Source: an uncultured Spirochaetaceae bacterium
Lineage (GTDB): Bacteria > Spirochaetota > Spirochaetia > Treponematales > Treponemataceae
NCBI GenBank assembly: GCA_902799965.1
Contig: CADCCO010000016.1
Span: 1 to 34,122 of the forward strand
Length of the DNA: 34,122 bases
Direction: 5' to 3'
Positions 13,844-23,577 of this stretch are shown here, piece by piece (the first letter of the stretch is position 1; each line of letters opens with the position of its first letter). A model generated the notes under the pieces. That model saw nothing but the letters and a program-made list of their open reading frames with translations, had not been told where the DNA came from and made no database searches. Both the position numbers and the translations under genes were made by a program.

Positions 13844-15148
13844 TCACGAATATTTTTTATAAAGTTCCGCGATGATTTTTAGGCCGCAAAAGGTTTCCTT
13901 TTCGTCGCCGGCGTAGTTGAGCCTGAGGCACTTTGAGTAATGCGGATGCTCTTCCACCGGCGGAAGGCTTTTGTCGGCCGTGGAGCCAAAGAAAAAGTAT
14001 TCGCCTGGAACGACAATCACGCCGCGCTTTTTAAGCTCGGAATAAAATTTCATCGTCGTGATTTTTAGGTCGGGCATCAAAAGCCATTGGAATATCGAGC
14101 CTTCGCTTTTGTGGACAAAGTAGTTCGTTCCGGCGAAAAGCTTGTGAATCGCTTCCTGCGTGGCGATTGATTTTTTTTGGTAGAAGGGGCGGACGTATTT
14201 TTTCGCGCATTCTATCAAGGCTCCGCTTTGAATGAGCGGCGCGGCGATGGCCTGCCCTACGCTTCCGCTTGCGAGCGCGGCGATGGCGTTTATGTTGCCA
14301 ACGGCCTTGACTATTTTTTTGTCGGCGACGATGATTCCCGTTCTTAAAGACGGAAGGCCGATTTTTGAAAGGCTCATCGAAAGGATTACGTTTGAGTCCC
14401 AGTAAGGCGCCGCGTCGTCAGTAAAGATGATGTCAGGCCAAGGAAGGCCGTAGGCGTTGTCTATCATCAGCGGAACGTCGAATTTGCGCGCTATTTTTGA
14501 AAGGCGCTTTATTTCCGCGTCGGTCAAGACGTTTCCCGTCGGGTTTGTCGGCCGGCTAACGCAAAGGGCGCCTACGTTGTCATGCTTTTCCAAATAGCGC
14601 TCAAGCGCGTCAAAGTCAACGTGGTACTTAAAGGTCTTGTCCTTTTCGTATTGGCAAGTTGATGGAATGCCGACAAACTGGCCGCGCTCAATTCCTTGGT
14701 CGGCATAGCCAATATATTCGGGAACAAGCGGAAGGACAATAGTTTTTTTGAAAGACTTTTTTCCGTCGGAAAAAGTTCCGCTCAGCAAATTGAAGATGTA
14801 AAAGAAAGCGCTTTGGCTTCCGTTTGTTATCGCGACGTTTTCAGGGCCGATTTTCCAGCCGTAAGTTTTTGAAAGGTATTCGGCGACGCATTCAATGAAC
14901 TCGACGCGCCCCTGCGGGCTGTCGTACAAGCCGATAAGGCGCTCAAAGTCGTCCTTATGGCCCATGATTTTTTCCATTCGCGCGCGGTAAAGCTTTTCCA
15001 CTTGCGGTATGCGGGCCGGATTTCCTCCGCCCAAGCGGCAAGGCTTTACGCCGGCCGGCAGGGGCTTTCCGATGTCGTCCATCAGTTGAAGTATGCCGGA
15101 CTCGCCGGTGAGTTTTTTTCCAAAGTCAGAGAATTCTATTTTTGACAT
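13844..15148 (-). CDS. avtA: Valine-pyruvate aminotransferase
   Basis: AvtA is a PLP-dependent fold-type I aminotransferase that exchanges amino groups between valine or alanine and their keto acids. The 434 residues start KIEFSDFGKKLTGESGILQLMDDIG and contain RLGGGNPARIP, typical of AvtA. The PLP-binding sequence is SMSLSKIGLP, with K262 the expected Schiff-base lysine, and RPTNPTGNV provides another signature. A GGGAGGG ribosome site precedes the ATG. The gene is 24 nt behind clpC. It links to branched-chain amino acid metabolism, as do leuC and leuD nearby. Confidence 0.92.
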   Translation of the reverse strand: MSKIEFSDFGKKLTGESGILQLMDDIGKPLPAGVKPCRLGGGNPARIPQVEKLYRARMEKIMGHKDDFERLIGLYDSPQGRVEFIECVAEYLSKTYGWKIGPENVAITNGSQSAFFYIFNLLSGTFSDGKKSFKKTIVLPLVPEYIGYADQGIERGQFVGIPSTCQYEKDKTFKYHVDFDALERYLEKHDNVGALCVSRPTNPTGNVLTDAEIKRLSKIARKFDVPLMIDNAYGLPWPDIIFTDDAAPYWDSNVILSMSLSKIGLPSLRTGIIVADKKIVKAVGNINAIAALASGSVGQAIAAPLIQSGALIECAKKYVRPFYQKKSIATQEAIHKLFAGTNYFVHKSEGSIFQWLLMPDLKITTMKFYSELKKRGVIVVPGEYFFFGSTADKSLPPVEEHPHYSKCLRLNYAGDEKETFCGLKIIAELYKKYS

Positions 15149-15172
15149 TTTATCCCTCCCGCAAGGCCGCCG

Positions 15173-17746
15173 TTAGACAGCGCCCTGCATTTCTTTTTCT
15201 TTTTTGGCGGAACTTTTTGCCTGCCTTGATTTTTTTGGCTTGACGACAAGAGCGCCGTCCGCGCAGTCCACATACGCTTCGCCGTTGACTTTTCCTTCCA
15301 ACGCCAAAAGCGAAAGCGGGTCTTCGATTTCCTTTTGAATCAAACGGCGCATCGGGCGCGCTCCCATGCTGGGATCGTATCCTTTTTCGATGAGATAGTC
15401 GCGGGCGCTTTCCTTTAGCGAAAGGCTGATTCCGTTTTCGGCCAGGCGCGAATTCAAGTCGGCGATTTGCAAGTCCAAAATGCGGCTCACATCCTCACGG
15501 CCAAGCGCGTCAAATACAAGAATATCGTCTATGCGGTTGAGCAATTCGGGCCGCATGAATTCCTTTATTGACTGCATGGCGTTTGACTTTATCTCTTCGT
15601 AAGGAATCACGCCGCCTGAAACGCTTGAAAAGCCCACGCGGCCCTCTTGGGTGATTTCGCGCGCGCCCGCGTTGCTGGTCATTATGATGATTGTGTTCCT
15701 AAAGTTAATCTTGTGGCCAAGCGAATCGACAATCTCGCCTTCTTCCAAAATTTGCAGCAAAAGGTTGAATACTTCCGGGTGCGCCTTTTCGATTTCGTCA
15801 AACAAGACGACCGAATAGGGGCGCGTGCGGACTTGTTCGGTAAGCTGGCCGCCGGACTCAAAGCCGACGTAGCCCGGAGGCGAACCGACCATTTTGCTGA
15901 CGTTGTGCTTTTCCATATAGTCGGACATGTCCATGCGGATAAGTGCGTCTTCGGTTCCGAACAAAAATTTGGCGAGGCTTTTGGCCAGCTGGGTTTTGCC
16001 GACGCCGGTCGGGCCAAGGAAAATGAAGGAGCCCGTGGGCCGCTTGGGGCTTGAAATGCCAGAGCGGCTTCGGCGGACGGCGGACGAAATCGCCTTAATC
16101 GCCTCGTCCTGGCCGATGACGCTTTTGTGGAGCTCGGCCTCCATTTTAAGAAGCCGCGACTTTTCGTCGTCGCTCAGCTGCTCGGCGGGAATGCCGGTCA
16201 TCTGGCTTATGACGGCGCAAATGTCGTTCACTCCCACGCTGCGGACAAAGGCTCCGTTTTTGCTCTTCCATTCTTCTTTAAACGCTTCAAGCCGCGCCTT
16301 TAGGTCCACAACCTTGTCGCGGACTTCGGCGGCCTTTTCGTAGTTTTGGCTTTTGACCAAAAGATTTTTTTCTTCGCTAAGCGCGTCGATTTGCCTTTCA
16401 AGCTCGTCGAGCGCGCCGGGCCGGCCGCCTTCCGCGATTTTTTTGCAAGCGCCCGCCTCGTCCATAATGTCAATCGCCTTGTCAGGCAAAAAACGGTCGG
16501 GAAGATAGCGGCGCGAAAATTTGATTATCGCGGGAAGAACCTCGTCTTGGTAGCGGACATTGTGGAATTCCTCGTACTTGGGCTTTAGACCCTCAAGAAT
16601 TTTCTGCGCCTCGCCGTCGCTTGGCTCGTCGACCGAAACCGTCTGAAAGCGCCGGGCAAGCGCCGCGTCTTTTTCCATATAGCGCCTGTATTCGCGGATG
16701 GTCGTGGCGCCGACGATTTGAATTTCGCCGCGGCTTAGGGCGGGCTTTAAAATGTTCGACGCGTCAAGCGCGCCTTCCGGTCCGCCCGCACCAATTATCG
16801 TATGTATTTCGTCGATGAACAGAATCACGCTTTTGTCTTCGCGGACTTCTTTCATCAGGCGCTTCATTCGCTCCTCAAATTCGCCGCGGTACTTCGTTCC
16901 GGCAATCAAGGCCGTCATGTCAAGGCACAAAAGGCGCTTTCTCATAAGGTTGTAGGGAACGTTTCCCGACGCGATTCGCTCGGCAAGGCCTTCGGCGATG
17001 GCGGTTTTTCCAACGCCCGGCTCGCCTATCAAAAGCGGATTGTTCTTTGTTCTTCTTGAAAGAATTTGCACGACGCGGTCGATTTCTGTCTTGCGGCCAA
17101 CTACCGGATCGGCCAAGCCTTTTAGAGCCAGCTCCGTTATGTCGCGCGAGTAATTCTTCAAAAAGCCGCCGCCCTTTTGCTTTTGCTCGCTTCCGCCGCC
17201 AGCCATTTGCCTGTCGTAAGACGAGCGCTCTTGGCCGCCGTTTTGTCCCATCATTCGCTTAAAGTCCGCGTCGCCCGCCTTAAAGGCCGAGCCGGCTGAC
17301 GTTTGGACGCGTTCGCGCGCGTCAAAAGCCGCCTCGCGGGCAGTTTCAAAATCTATTCCGGCGCGTTCAAAGAAGCGCGCTGTCACGCTTGCGTTTTCGC
17401 GAATGGCAGCCAAAAGCAAGTGCTCCGTTCCGATGTAGTTGTTTCTCATCGAGCGAGCTTCGTATTCGGCGGACTCAAACAAGGTCAAGAGGCGGCGGCT
17501 TGGCGGCAGCTCCGAAAAGTCTTGGGGCCGCGCGGTTCCGCCAGCGACAGCCTTTTCAAGCTCCAGCTGGTAGGTCAAAACATTGACGCGCAGTATTTTT
17601 AGAATCGCGTATCCCAAACCGTCGGCGCTTTTAAGCAAGGCCAGCATCAAGTGTTCGGGCAAAAGCTGCGCGGCCCCGCTTTTTCTTCCTTCGTCTTGGG
17701 CAAGGGCCACAATCAATCTTTGGGCTCGTTGTGAGAACGATTTCAT
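15173..17746 (-). CDS. clpC: AAA+ unfoldase ClpC
   Basis: ClpC is a hexameric AAA+ unfoldase that delivers substrates to ClpP. The 857 residues show the double Clp N-domain (1-150), a first AAA module with GEPGVGKTA (241-249), a UVR-type coiled middle segment (about 440-480, [20 protein letters not shown]), and a second AAA module with GPTGVGKT (578-585). The N-domain keeps Glu in LPEH (E31) and IGTEH (E108), the positions equivalent to E32 and E106 that bind phosphoarginine in Bacillus subtilis ClpC. A Gly/Gln-rich linker follows the N-domain. The C-terminal tail is basic. It is 15 nt downstream of mcsB and clusters with mcsA as in Firmicutes, but no ctsR is present. Confidence 0.96.
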   Translation of the reverse strand: MKSFSQRAQRLIVALAQDEGRKSGAAQLLPEHLMLALLKSADGLGYAILKILRVNVLTYQLELEKAVAGGTARPQDFSELPPSRRLLTLFESAEYEARSMRNNYIGTEHLLLAAIRENASVTARFFERAGIDFETAREAAFDARERVQTSAGSAFKAGDADFKRMMGQNGGQERSSYDRQMAGGGSEQKQKGGGFLKNYSRDITELALKGLADPVVGRKTEIDRVVQILSRRTKNNPLLIGEPGVGKTAIAEGLAERIASGNVPYNLMRKRLLCLDMTALIAGTKYRGEFEERMKRLMKEVREDKSVILFIDEIHTIIGAGGPEGALDASNILKPALSRGEIQIVGATTIREYRRYMEKDAALARRFQTVSVDEPSDGEAQKILEGLKPKYEEFHNVRYQDEVLPAIIKFSRRYLPDRFLPDKAIDIMDEAGACKKIAEGGRPGALDELERQIDALSEEKNLLVKSQNYEKAAEVRDKVVDLKARLEAFKEEWKSKNGAFVRSVGVNDICAVISQMTGIPAEQLSDDEKSRLLKMEAELHKSVIGQDEAIKAISSAVRRSRSGISSPKRPTGSFIFLGPTGVGKTQLAKSLAKFLFGTEDALIRMDMSDYMEKHNVSKMVGSPPGYVGFESGGQLTEQVRTRPYSVVLFDEIEKAHPEVFNLLLQILEEGEIVDSLGHKINFRNTIIIMTSNAGAREITQEGRVGFSSVSGGVIPYEEIKSNAMQSIKEFMRPELLNRIDDILVFDALGREDVSRILDLQIADLNSRLAENGISLSLKESARDYLIEKGYDPSMGARPMRRLIQKEIEDPLSLLALEGKVNGEAYVDCADGALVVKPKKSRQAKSSAKKEKEMQGAV

Positions 17747-17761
17747 ACGACAAAAACCTCT

Positions 17762-18850
17762 TTAGATTACAAACGATATTTTTTTAAATGCGTCCTGCAT
17801 CACAATCGCCCTCAAGCGCTTTTCTTTAAGGCTTTCGTCAGAGACAACGTCGCTTTCAAAATGAAAATTTCCGGTCTTGAGCAAAAAGCCCAAGTGTCCG
17901 CTTTGAATTCTGTACAAAAGAGAAGAAAGCTCCCAGTCCTTTGTTCCCTTGACAGAGCCCAAATCCAAGCCCCACTTTACCGCTGAAACAACGTCAATCG
18001 CCTCTCGCAAGTCCATCATCATGCAGAACCTCGCGGTTGCGAAGGCGCGCAAAATCATGTCGCGAACAGGAGTCGATTTATTATCGGCATATTCGGCCCT
18101 AAACTTGCGCTCTGTTTCGCAAATATTTTTGGCAAAGGCTGTGGCGGCGGCCAGCTGGTCGATTTCGTTTCCGCTGGCGGACTGAACGCTTGAAATTTGG
18201 TAAATGCTTCCCAAGGAGCTTCCGGCGCGGCTGCCCGTTCCGTAGGGAGCGGTTACGGAAAAGCCTTTTTGCGCCGCAAGGGACATTATTTCGTCGATTT
18301 TTCCCGCGTACGAAATGGAAGGCAGGTGGACGCGGACGGAGCTTTTCATTCCGCTCCCGGAGTCCATAACGTTGGCGTTAAGGTAGCCAAAATCGTGGCT
18401 GGCCGCGAATTGTATCCGTTCCTGCAGGCGCGAGTCTATGTCGGCGGACGACGCGTAAACGGCGTTCAAGGCAAGGCCCGGCGCGAAGCTTGCGACGCGG
18501 ACATGGTCGACGCAGTTCACGAGGCAGCTTGAAATTCCGTCAAGCCTCATAACAAGGCCGGTGCCGAAATTGTTTTCAAAAAGCCCCCTCTCCGACAAAA
18601 TTTTCGCGCCAAGCGGCTCCACGGCTGCAAGGGGAACGCTTTGGTAAGCGTCCGCGTCCTCAAAGTGGTTGAAAGCGTCAAAAACAATGTTTTGCGCGCG
18701 GACCGCTTCGTCGTCGTCGCAGCTGGCGGGAAAAGGAAAGTTGGCTAAATTTCTTGCAAGGCGGACGCGGCTGGAAAGAACTACGTCGTCGTCCTGGCCC
18801 TTTGAAGCGTACCAAGCGTCGCCCGCGGACTTTTTTTCTTCGCGCGTCAT
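17762..18850 (-). CDS. mcsB: McsB-family guanidino kinase homologue, catalytically degenerate
   Basis: McsB normally phosphorylates protein arginines and hands substrates to ClpC. The 362 residues align well: VLSSRVRLARN (24-34), DHVRVASFAPG (115-125), FGYL (154-157), VHLPS (174-178), and LGSIYQISS (213-221). The catalytic positions do not. The NEEDH motif is NCVDH (112-116), so both Glu are gone. TSCPTNVGTG is replaced by NANVMDSGSG (158-167), so the conserved Cys is Asn160. The nucleotide-contact Arg of GMRAS is Lys169, and the Arg of VRGxYGE is Thr200. The C-terminal RDxxRA allosteric motif is reduced to RA. The reading frame is intact and the start overlaps the mcsA stop by ATGA. It may act as an adaptor without kinase activity. 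Confidence 0.9.
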   Translation of the reverse strand: MTREEKKSAGDAWYASKGQDDDVVLSSRVRLARNLANFPFPASCDDDEAVRAQNIVFDAFNHFEDADAYQSVPLAAVEPLGAKILSERGLFENNFGTGLVMRLDGISSCLVNCVDHVRVASFAPGLALNAVYASSADIDSRLQERIQFAASHDFGYLNANVMDSGSGMKSSVRVHLPSISYAGKIDEIMSLAAQKGFSVTAPYGTGSRAGSSLGSIYQISSVQSASGNEIDQLAAATAFAKNICETERKFRAEYADNKSTPVRDMILRAFATARFCMMMDLREAIDVVSAVKWGLDLGSVKGTKDWELSSLLYRIQSGHLGFLLKTGNFHFESDVVSDESLKEKRLRAIVMQDAFKKISFVI

Positions 18851-19383
18851 AGGTCTCCGTCGTTGGGAGCGGCGTCGCTGGGAGCGGCCACCGATTTTTT
18901 TTCTATCGCCTTAAGGTAGTCGCGGTAAAAGGCCGCCTTTTCGTAGTCTTCGCGCCGGACGGCGTCCTCAAGCTTTTCGCGGACAATAACGCGGTCGGTC
19001 AGCGCCGACCTAAAATTCGCGAGGCGCTTGGGCATAGTTCCCGTGTAGGGGCCTTGGACTTTTTTGGACTTCAAGTATTCCAACGCCTCGCTTTTGAAAA
19101 TCGCGTAACATTCGGGGCAGCCAAGCCTGCCAGTCAATACGATTTCGGAGCGAAGGCGGCCGCAAACCGGGCATGCCCTGTCGTCCTTTAAAAGCCGCTC
19201 CCGCCTGTCGCGCAAAATTTGCTGGAACAAAGAGCCTATCTGCCTGTCTATCTCCTGGCTTTCAGGAGAAATTCCGCAAGACGCGGCGCAGTCTCGGCAA
19301 AGGTTGACTTTTTTTGTCCCCAGCCTGTTCGTCTGCTCAACGTAAATTATCGCTTCGTTTTTATGGCACATGTCGCAAAGCAT
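18847..19383 (-). CDS. mcsA: McsA, zinc-finger activator/partner of McsB
   Basis: McsA is a small zinc protein that activates McsB and regulates ClpC targeting. The 178 residues have two zinc-binding clusters: CDMC (C3, C6) with CRDC (C29, C32), and CPVC (C71, C74) with CPEC (C89, C92). A C-terminal UVR motif (LEDAVRREDYEKAAFYRD, about 138-155) follows. This order and length fit McsA. The ATG lies 4 nt after the lolE stop, and the end overlaps mcsB. All eight cysteines are retained, in contrast to the loss of catalytic residues in its partner. Confidence 0.93.
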   Translation of the reverse strand: MLCDMCHKNEAIIYVEQTNRLGTKKVNLCRDCAASCGISPESQEIDRQIGSLFQQILRDRRERLLKDDRACPVCGRLRSEIVLTGRLGCPECYAIFKSEALEYLKSKKVQGPYTGTMPKRLANFRSALTDRVIVREKLEDAVRREDYEKAAFYRDYLKAIEKKSVAAPSDAAPNDGDL

Positions 19384-19387
19384 AAAC

Positions 19388-20707
19388 CTACCTCGAATCG
19401 CGCAAAGTGTCCAAAGGCCGGGCCCGGCCCGCCTTTATGGCGGGAACCGCGCTCGCCGCAAGGGAAAGCAGCAGGGCCGCCGCGCCAATCAAAAGCAAAT
19501 CCCCAAAAGGAACGTCAATCGGAATGACCTTCAAGTAATATTCCTCGCTCAAAAGATGAATTTGCCTGTAGGCCATTATATCACCATTCGCGAAAAAACA
19601 CAAACCCCGCGCCACAAAGTTTACGGCCTTTTCCGCCGCCTTGAGCAGCCCGTTTATGTTCACGCTCAAAAAAAGCCCTATGGGCATTCCAATCAAAAGG
19701 CCGCCCAAGCCGCAGGCAAAGCCCGTTATCAAGAACGAAAGCGAAACGCCCTTTGACGAGCCGCCCAAGGATTTTAGAATCGCGATTTCGCGCCGGCGCT
19801 CCAAGGCCAGCATTCCCAAGGCGCTTGAAATGTTCACGGAAGAAGCCAAGACAATCAACAACTGTATGAAAAGCAAGAGGATTTTTGTAGAGGAAAAATT
19901 TTCGTATTGGCTCTTATTCATCTGGTCCCAGCGGTAAACCTTAAAGCCCTTTCCAAGAGCGTCCTTAACGCTTTTTTGCATGACAGATATTTGCGGAGAA
20001 AAAGGCTTTTCGATTTCGCACATTACCGAAGCGGACAGCTCGCAGCCGCGCGTGATTTTGGCGCCTTCGTCAAAGGGCAAGAAAAGCCAAAGCGCGTCAA
20101 GCTCCCGGTAGCCGCATGAAACGACCGCCGAAACCTTGTAGTAGCGCGCCGACGGAGAAAGCTTTCCCGCCCCGCCCTTCTTGACCGTGACAACTCGAAT
20201 TTTGTCGCCAACGGAAAGTTCCAGTTTTTCGGCGACGCCCTTTCCTATCAAAACGCCTTTTTGTTCGACCGAAAATTTCTTGATGTCGCCGCTCTCGGCC
20301 TCGAACAATTCCTTGTAGCTTGCAAGGCCTTCAAAAACTTCAGGCGGAAGCGCGCGAAGCGTTACGCCGCACCTTTTGGAATTTGCCATCGCCAAAGCGG
20401 ACGACTCTATCATCGGATAGGAGGCGCTTATGCCGTCAAGCGCGGCGATTTTTTGCGCGGCCGCCTGCAAAGAGCGCGCGTCGCCGTCGGCGCTAAAGGC
20501 TTGGATGTGCGAAGACGAAAGCGAAACCAAGCGCTTGGTGATTCCTTCTATCATTCCGTTTGAAACCGCCAAGACGACCACCATCGGAATGAGGGAAACA
20601 CCGACGCACAAAACGGCGCCGGCAAGGCTCTTGCGCCCGATTGTGGCGCGGCCGCTTTTTGGGAACAAAATTCTTTTTGCGAACAAAAACGAGGATTTGA
20701 GATTCAT
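19388..20707 (-). CDS. lolE: Lipoprotein-releasing ABC transporter permease (LolE-like)
   Basis: LolC and LolE form the membrane part of the complex that extracts lipoproteins from the inner membrane for transfer to the periplasmic carrier. The 439 residues have the FtsX/MacB topology: one membrane helix near 25-50, a large periplasmic domain (about 55-265), then three C-terminal helices, with the typical ALERRREIAILKSLGGS segment between them. A long loop between the last two helices is also present. The start overlaps the lolD stop by ATGA. Assignment as LolE rather than LolC follows gene order only. Confidence 0.87.
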   Translation of the reverse strand: MNLKSSFLFAKRILFPKSGRATIGRKSLAGAVLCVGVSLIPMVVVLAVSNGMIEGITKRLVSLSSSHIQAFSADGDARSLQAAAQKIAALDGISASYPMIESSALAMANSKRCGVTLRALPPEVFEGLASYKELFEAESGDIKKFSVEQKGVLIGKGVAEKLELSVGDKIRVVTVKKGGAGKLSPSARYYKVSAVVSCGYRELDALWLFLPFDEGAKITRGCELSASVMCEIEKPFSPQISVMQKSVKDALGKGFKVYRWDQMNKSQYENFSSTKILLLFIQLLIVLASSVNISSALGMLALERRREIAILKSLGGSSKGVSLSFLITGFACGLGGLLIGMPIGLFLSVNINGLLKAAEKAVNFVARGLCFFANGDIMAYRQIHLLSEEYYLKVIPIDVPFGDLLLIGAAALLLSLAASAVPAIKAGRARPLDTLRDSR

Positions 20708-21384
20708 CGCTTGACCAACACTCCGTCTTTCATTTCGTAAATCGAAGAGCCCTTTTTGGCCAAGTCCATGTCGTGAGTCACAAGCAAAAGGCTTTTTCCA
20801 TAGCGGCTCGCGATGTCAAAAAGCAAGTCGCCTATCATCGCGGAATTCGCCGGGTCCAAATTTCCGGTGGGCTCGTCGGCCAAAATCAATTCCGGCTCGT
20901 TAATCAAAGCGCGCGCCACCGCGACTCTTTGCCGCTCGCCGCCCGAAAGCTCAGACGGCAAGTGGGTCGCGCGCTCCGAAAGGCCCACGTCGGCCAAAAG
21001 CTTTTTGGCCTTTTCCATCGCCTTGGCTTTTGGAACGCCCGCCATGTAGGCCGGCAAAAAAATGTTTTCAAGCGCGGTAAAGTCCTTTAGCAAGTAATGG
21101 AATTGGAAGACAAGCCCGACAAAGCGCGCGCGGTATTCCGTCAAGCCCTCCTCGTCCATGCCCGTAATTTCTTTTCCGCAGGCAAAAACGCGGCCGCCCG
21201 AAGCGGAATCGATTCCGCCCAAAATGTTCAAAAAAGTGCTCTTTCCGTTTCCGCTTTCGCCAATGACGCAAACGCGCTCGCCCCTTTGGACAGTCAAGTT
21301 CACGCCTTTCAACACGCTCAGGCTTTCGCTTTGGCTTTTGTAGTCTTTTGTCAAATTTTCCACGCGCAAAATTTCATTCATCAT
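20704..21384 (-). CDS. lolD: Lipoprotein-releasing ABC transporter ATP-binding protein
   Basis: The 226 residues are a complete ABC ATPase: Walker A GESGNGKST (42-50), Q-loop VFQFHYLLKDFTALEN (about 92-107), signature LSGGE (146-150), Walker B LILADE (166-171), and the H-loop VTHD. The sequence FQFHYLL is typical of the LolD/MacB group. The cytoplasmic ATPase powers the two permeases encoded on both sides. There are two adjacent ATG codons; GGAGG lies 6 nt before the first. The start overlaps the lolC end by 11 nt. Confidence 0.95.
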   Translation of the reverse strand: MMNEILRVENLTKDYKSQSESLSVLKGVNLTVQRGERVCVIGESGNGKSTFLNILGGIDSASGGRVFACGKEITGMDEEGLTEYRARFVGLVFQFHYLLKDFTALENIFLPAYMAGVPKAKAMEKAKKLLADVGLSERATHLPSELSGGERQRVAVARALINEPELILADEPTGNLDPANSAMIGDLLFDIASRYGKSLLLVTHDMDLAKKGSSIYEMKDGVLVKR

Positions 21385-22702
21385 GAAGAACCTCCGATAT
21401 GGCCGCGCCCAAAATTTCGCGGCTGGCCGCCCAAGAAGAAATGACGGCAGAAAGAATTCCGAAAAGCGTTATGAACGCGATTTCCATCGGGCGCATTCTT
21501 GCGGGAATGTTTCCGTAAACCGCGAACATAGGGTTTTGAGCCATCGCCGAAACAGAGCCTGGAGCGAAGAAAAGCGCGAACGCAAGCTGCGCCCAATAAA
21601 GGGCCTGGGACAAAACGGCGAACACGCTCTTTATGTTGACGCAAAAAAACATTCCAAGAACAAGGCCCGGCAGCGAGCCTTTTATGCCGGTCAAAAAGCC
21701 GCGCATGATGAAAATGTTTTTTATCGACTTTGTTCTTCCGCCAAGGGCGCTTAAAATAGAAATTTCAAAGCGGCGCTCGTAGACAATGCGCCTCATCGAA
21801 TTGAATATGTTTATCGCGGCGACGATAAAGATCAAGACAACCAAAAGCATCAGCATGTTTTTTTCAACCCTTAGGGCTCCAAAGAAAGTCCGGTTGAATT
21901 CGCGCCAGGAAACAAAACTGGCCTCTGGAAATTCTTTTTGAAGCTCCCTTTTTAGCGCCGCGTCGGCGGAAGGCTTCTTTAGCTTTATTCCGATTTGAAC
22001 GGGGCTTTGGTCAAAGAATTCTTGGGCGGCGCTTTTTTCGACAAAAACATAGCTTGAATTTATGTCCGCGTAGCCGGTTGAAAAAAGGGCCTGCGCGTAA
22101 AAAGTTTTTGGGCTTGAAAAGGCTTCGGCAAGCGGGCGGCTTGAAGCGATTGAATAAAGCGAAACCAGGTCTCCAACCCGTATTCCGAGCGAGCGCGCCA
22201 AAGAGTTTCCAATCACTATGGGCTCAATAGTCTCGCCGTCTTTTCCGATCTTCTTTTTTTGCAAGTCAAAGACGCCTCGCAAAATTCTTAGCTCGCGCTC
22301 AAAGCCCGCGTCGCTTTTCATAACGCCAGGCTCCACGCCGCGTATTAAGACAGCCGCCTGCTTTCCGTCGCGCGTTTGGACAAGAGACTCGCTTTCGACA
22401 AACTCGTAGGCGGCCAGAACTTTTGGATTTTGCTGAAGAAAGCGCAAGGCCTCCGCGCCGCGGCTTTCGTCTTGAACGCGCGCGTGGAACGAAGACACTT
22501 CCATTATCGCGTCGATAAACTCGCTTTGAAAGCCGTTCATCACGCTGATGACAATGGTAAGCGTCATAACGCCAAGGCAAATGCCCAAGGCCGACAAGCG
22601 CGAGGCGAACGCGGCGGCGCCTTTTTTTCCCGCCAAAGAAAAACGCTTGGCTACATAATAAATCCATAGCAAATCGCTTTTAATTTTCACGTCTCTCTCC
22701 AT
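21374..22702 (-). CDS. lolC: Lipoprotein-releasing ABC transporter permease (LolC-like)
   Basis: This 442-residue permease has the LolC/E hallmark VMNGFQSEFIDAIMEVSSF after its first membrane helix, a periplasmic domain of about 200 residues, and three C-terminal helices, with IVYERRFEISILSALGG before the third. It pairs with the downstream lolD and lolE. The ATG at 22702 is chosen; a TTG two codons upstream is in frame (22708). The start lies inside the end of the preceding gene (22680). Having two different permeases rather than a single LolF recalls the E. coli arrangement. Confidence 0.87.
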   Translation of the reverse strand: MERDVKIKSDLLWIYYVAKRFSLAGKKGAAAFASRLSALGICLGVMTLTIVISVMNGFQSEFIDAIMEVSSFHARVQDESRGAEALRFLQQNPKVLAAYEFVESESLVQTRDGKQAAVLIRGVEPGVMKSDAGFERELRILRGVFDLQKKKIGKDGETIEPIVIGNSLARSLGIRVGDLVSLYSIASSRPLAEAFSSPKTFYAQALFSTGYADINSSYVFVEKSAAQEFFDQSPVQIGIKLKKPSADAALKRELQKEFPEASFVSWREFNRTFFGALRVEKNMLMLLVVLIFIVAAINIFNSMRRIVYERRFEISILSALGGRTKSIKNIFIMRGFLTGIKGSLPGLVLGMFFCVNIKSVFAVLSQALYWAQLAFALFFAPGSVSAMAQNPMFAVYGNIPARMRPMEIAFITLFGILSAVISSWAASREILGAAISEVLHDE

Positions 22703-23576
22703 TGTCAACAGTTGAAGAAATTTTTATGTTTCCCTTGTAAAAGTCGCGGACAATCATGCCGCCGTCAAAATATGTTGCGCGGGCGTATTCGTCTTCGTTT
22801 CCTTCCGGATAGAAAGTTCGGACGCGCAAAATGGAATTTTTGTAATACGAAGTTTCGCTTATTTTTTTGCCCGAATACTTCGTCACGTTCAGCTCGTCGC
22901 TGGAAAGGTCAACGTCGCTTCCGTTCACAGAATACTTTTGCAGGCGCTCTTGAACAAGCCTTGACGAAGAGTCGTAAGCGCAAGTGAAAATTTCAAATGC
23001 GGTAAGGACGTCGTCCTTGTCGAAAAAATTTTTCCGCCGCGACTTTATTCTTCCGTCCGAATAAAAGAAAGTCCGAGTCTCGGTGGAGTCCGCGTAATTT
23101 CTTTCGTAGGTCGCCCTTAAATTGCCGGCGGCGGCTTTAAATGAAATTTCCCGCTCCAAGGAACCTTGCGCGCTTGGCCCAGCCAGCGTCCAATACTCGA
23201 TTTTTTCAAGGCTCAAGTCGTCCGCGTAAAAGCGCCTTTGAATTCTTCCGTTGGCAAAGCTTGTCAAAAGACGCTTGCCGGTCGATTTGTGGCTGGCCAA
23301 AAAAACGTCCGAGTCCTGGCTATGCATTCTTATTCGGTTGGCCGAATCAAGGAAAGACGCGTACTCATTTTGAACCGCCTCTTCGCCGCCCTCTTGGTAA
23401 GCGGGAAGTTCGCCTTCCATCGCCGCGCCGCTTTCCAAGTCGATCACGTCTTGAACGCCTTCAAACTCTTGGGGAATGTCAATTGCCGGCTCTTCCTGAT
23501 CGGCGCAAAAGGCGCGCAGGGAAAAGACCGCGAAAAGAGACAGAAAAACAAAATGCTTTTTTTCAAGAGCCTTCAA
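22680..23576 (-). CDS. Secreted protein of unknown function, MORN/YD-like repeats
   Basis: I do not recognise this 298-residue protein. It begins with a signal peptide (HFVFLSLFAVFSLRAFCA), followed by an acidic stretch to about residue 75. The rest consists of repeated beta strands of the type GKRLLTSFANGRIQRRFY, TRTFFYSDGRIKSRRK, and RTFYPEG, resembling the antiparallel strand repeats of MORN_2 or YD proteins. A Cys near the cleavage site has Phe before it, so it is a poor lipobox. The gene lies 1 nt after ftsY and overlaps lolC, so it may serve envelope biogenesis. Confidence 0.7.
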   Translation of the reverse strand: MKALEKKHFVFLSLFAVFSLRAFCADQEEPAIDIPQEFEGVQDVIDLESGAAMEGELPAYQEGGEEAVQNEYASFLDSANRIRMHSQDSDVFLASHKSTGKRLLTSFANGRIQRRFYADDLSLEKIEYWTLAGPSAQGSLEREISFKAAAGNLRATYERNYADSTETRTFFYSDGRIKSRRKNFFDKDDVLTAFEIFTCAYDSSSRLVQERLQKYSVNGSDVDLSSDELNVTKYSGKKISETSYYKNSILRVRTFYPEGNEDEYARATYFDGGMIVRDFYKGNIKISSTVDNGERREN

Positions 23577-23577
23577 T

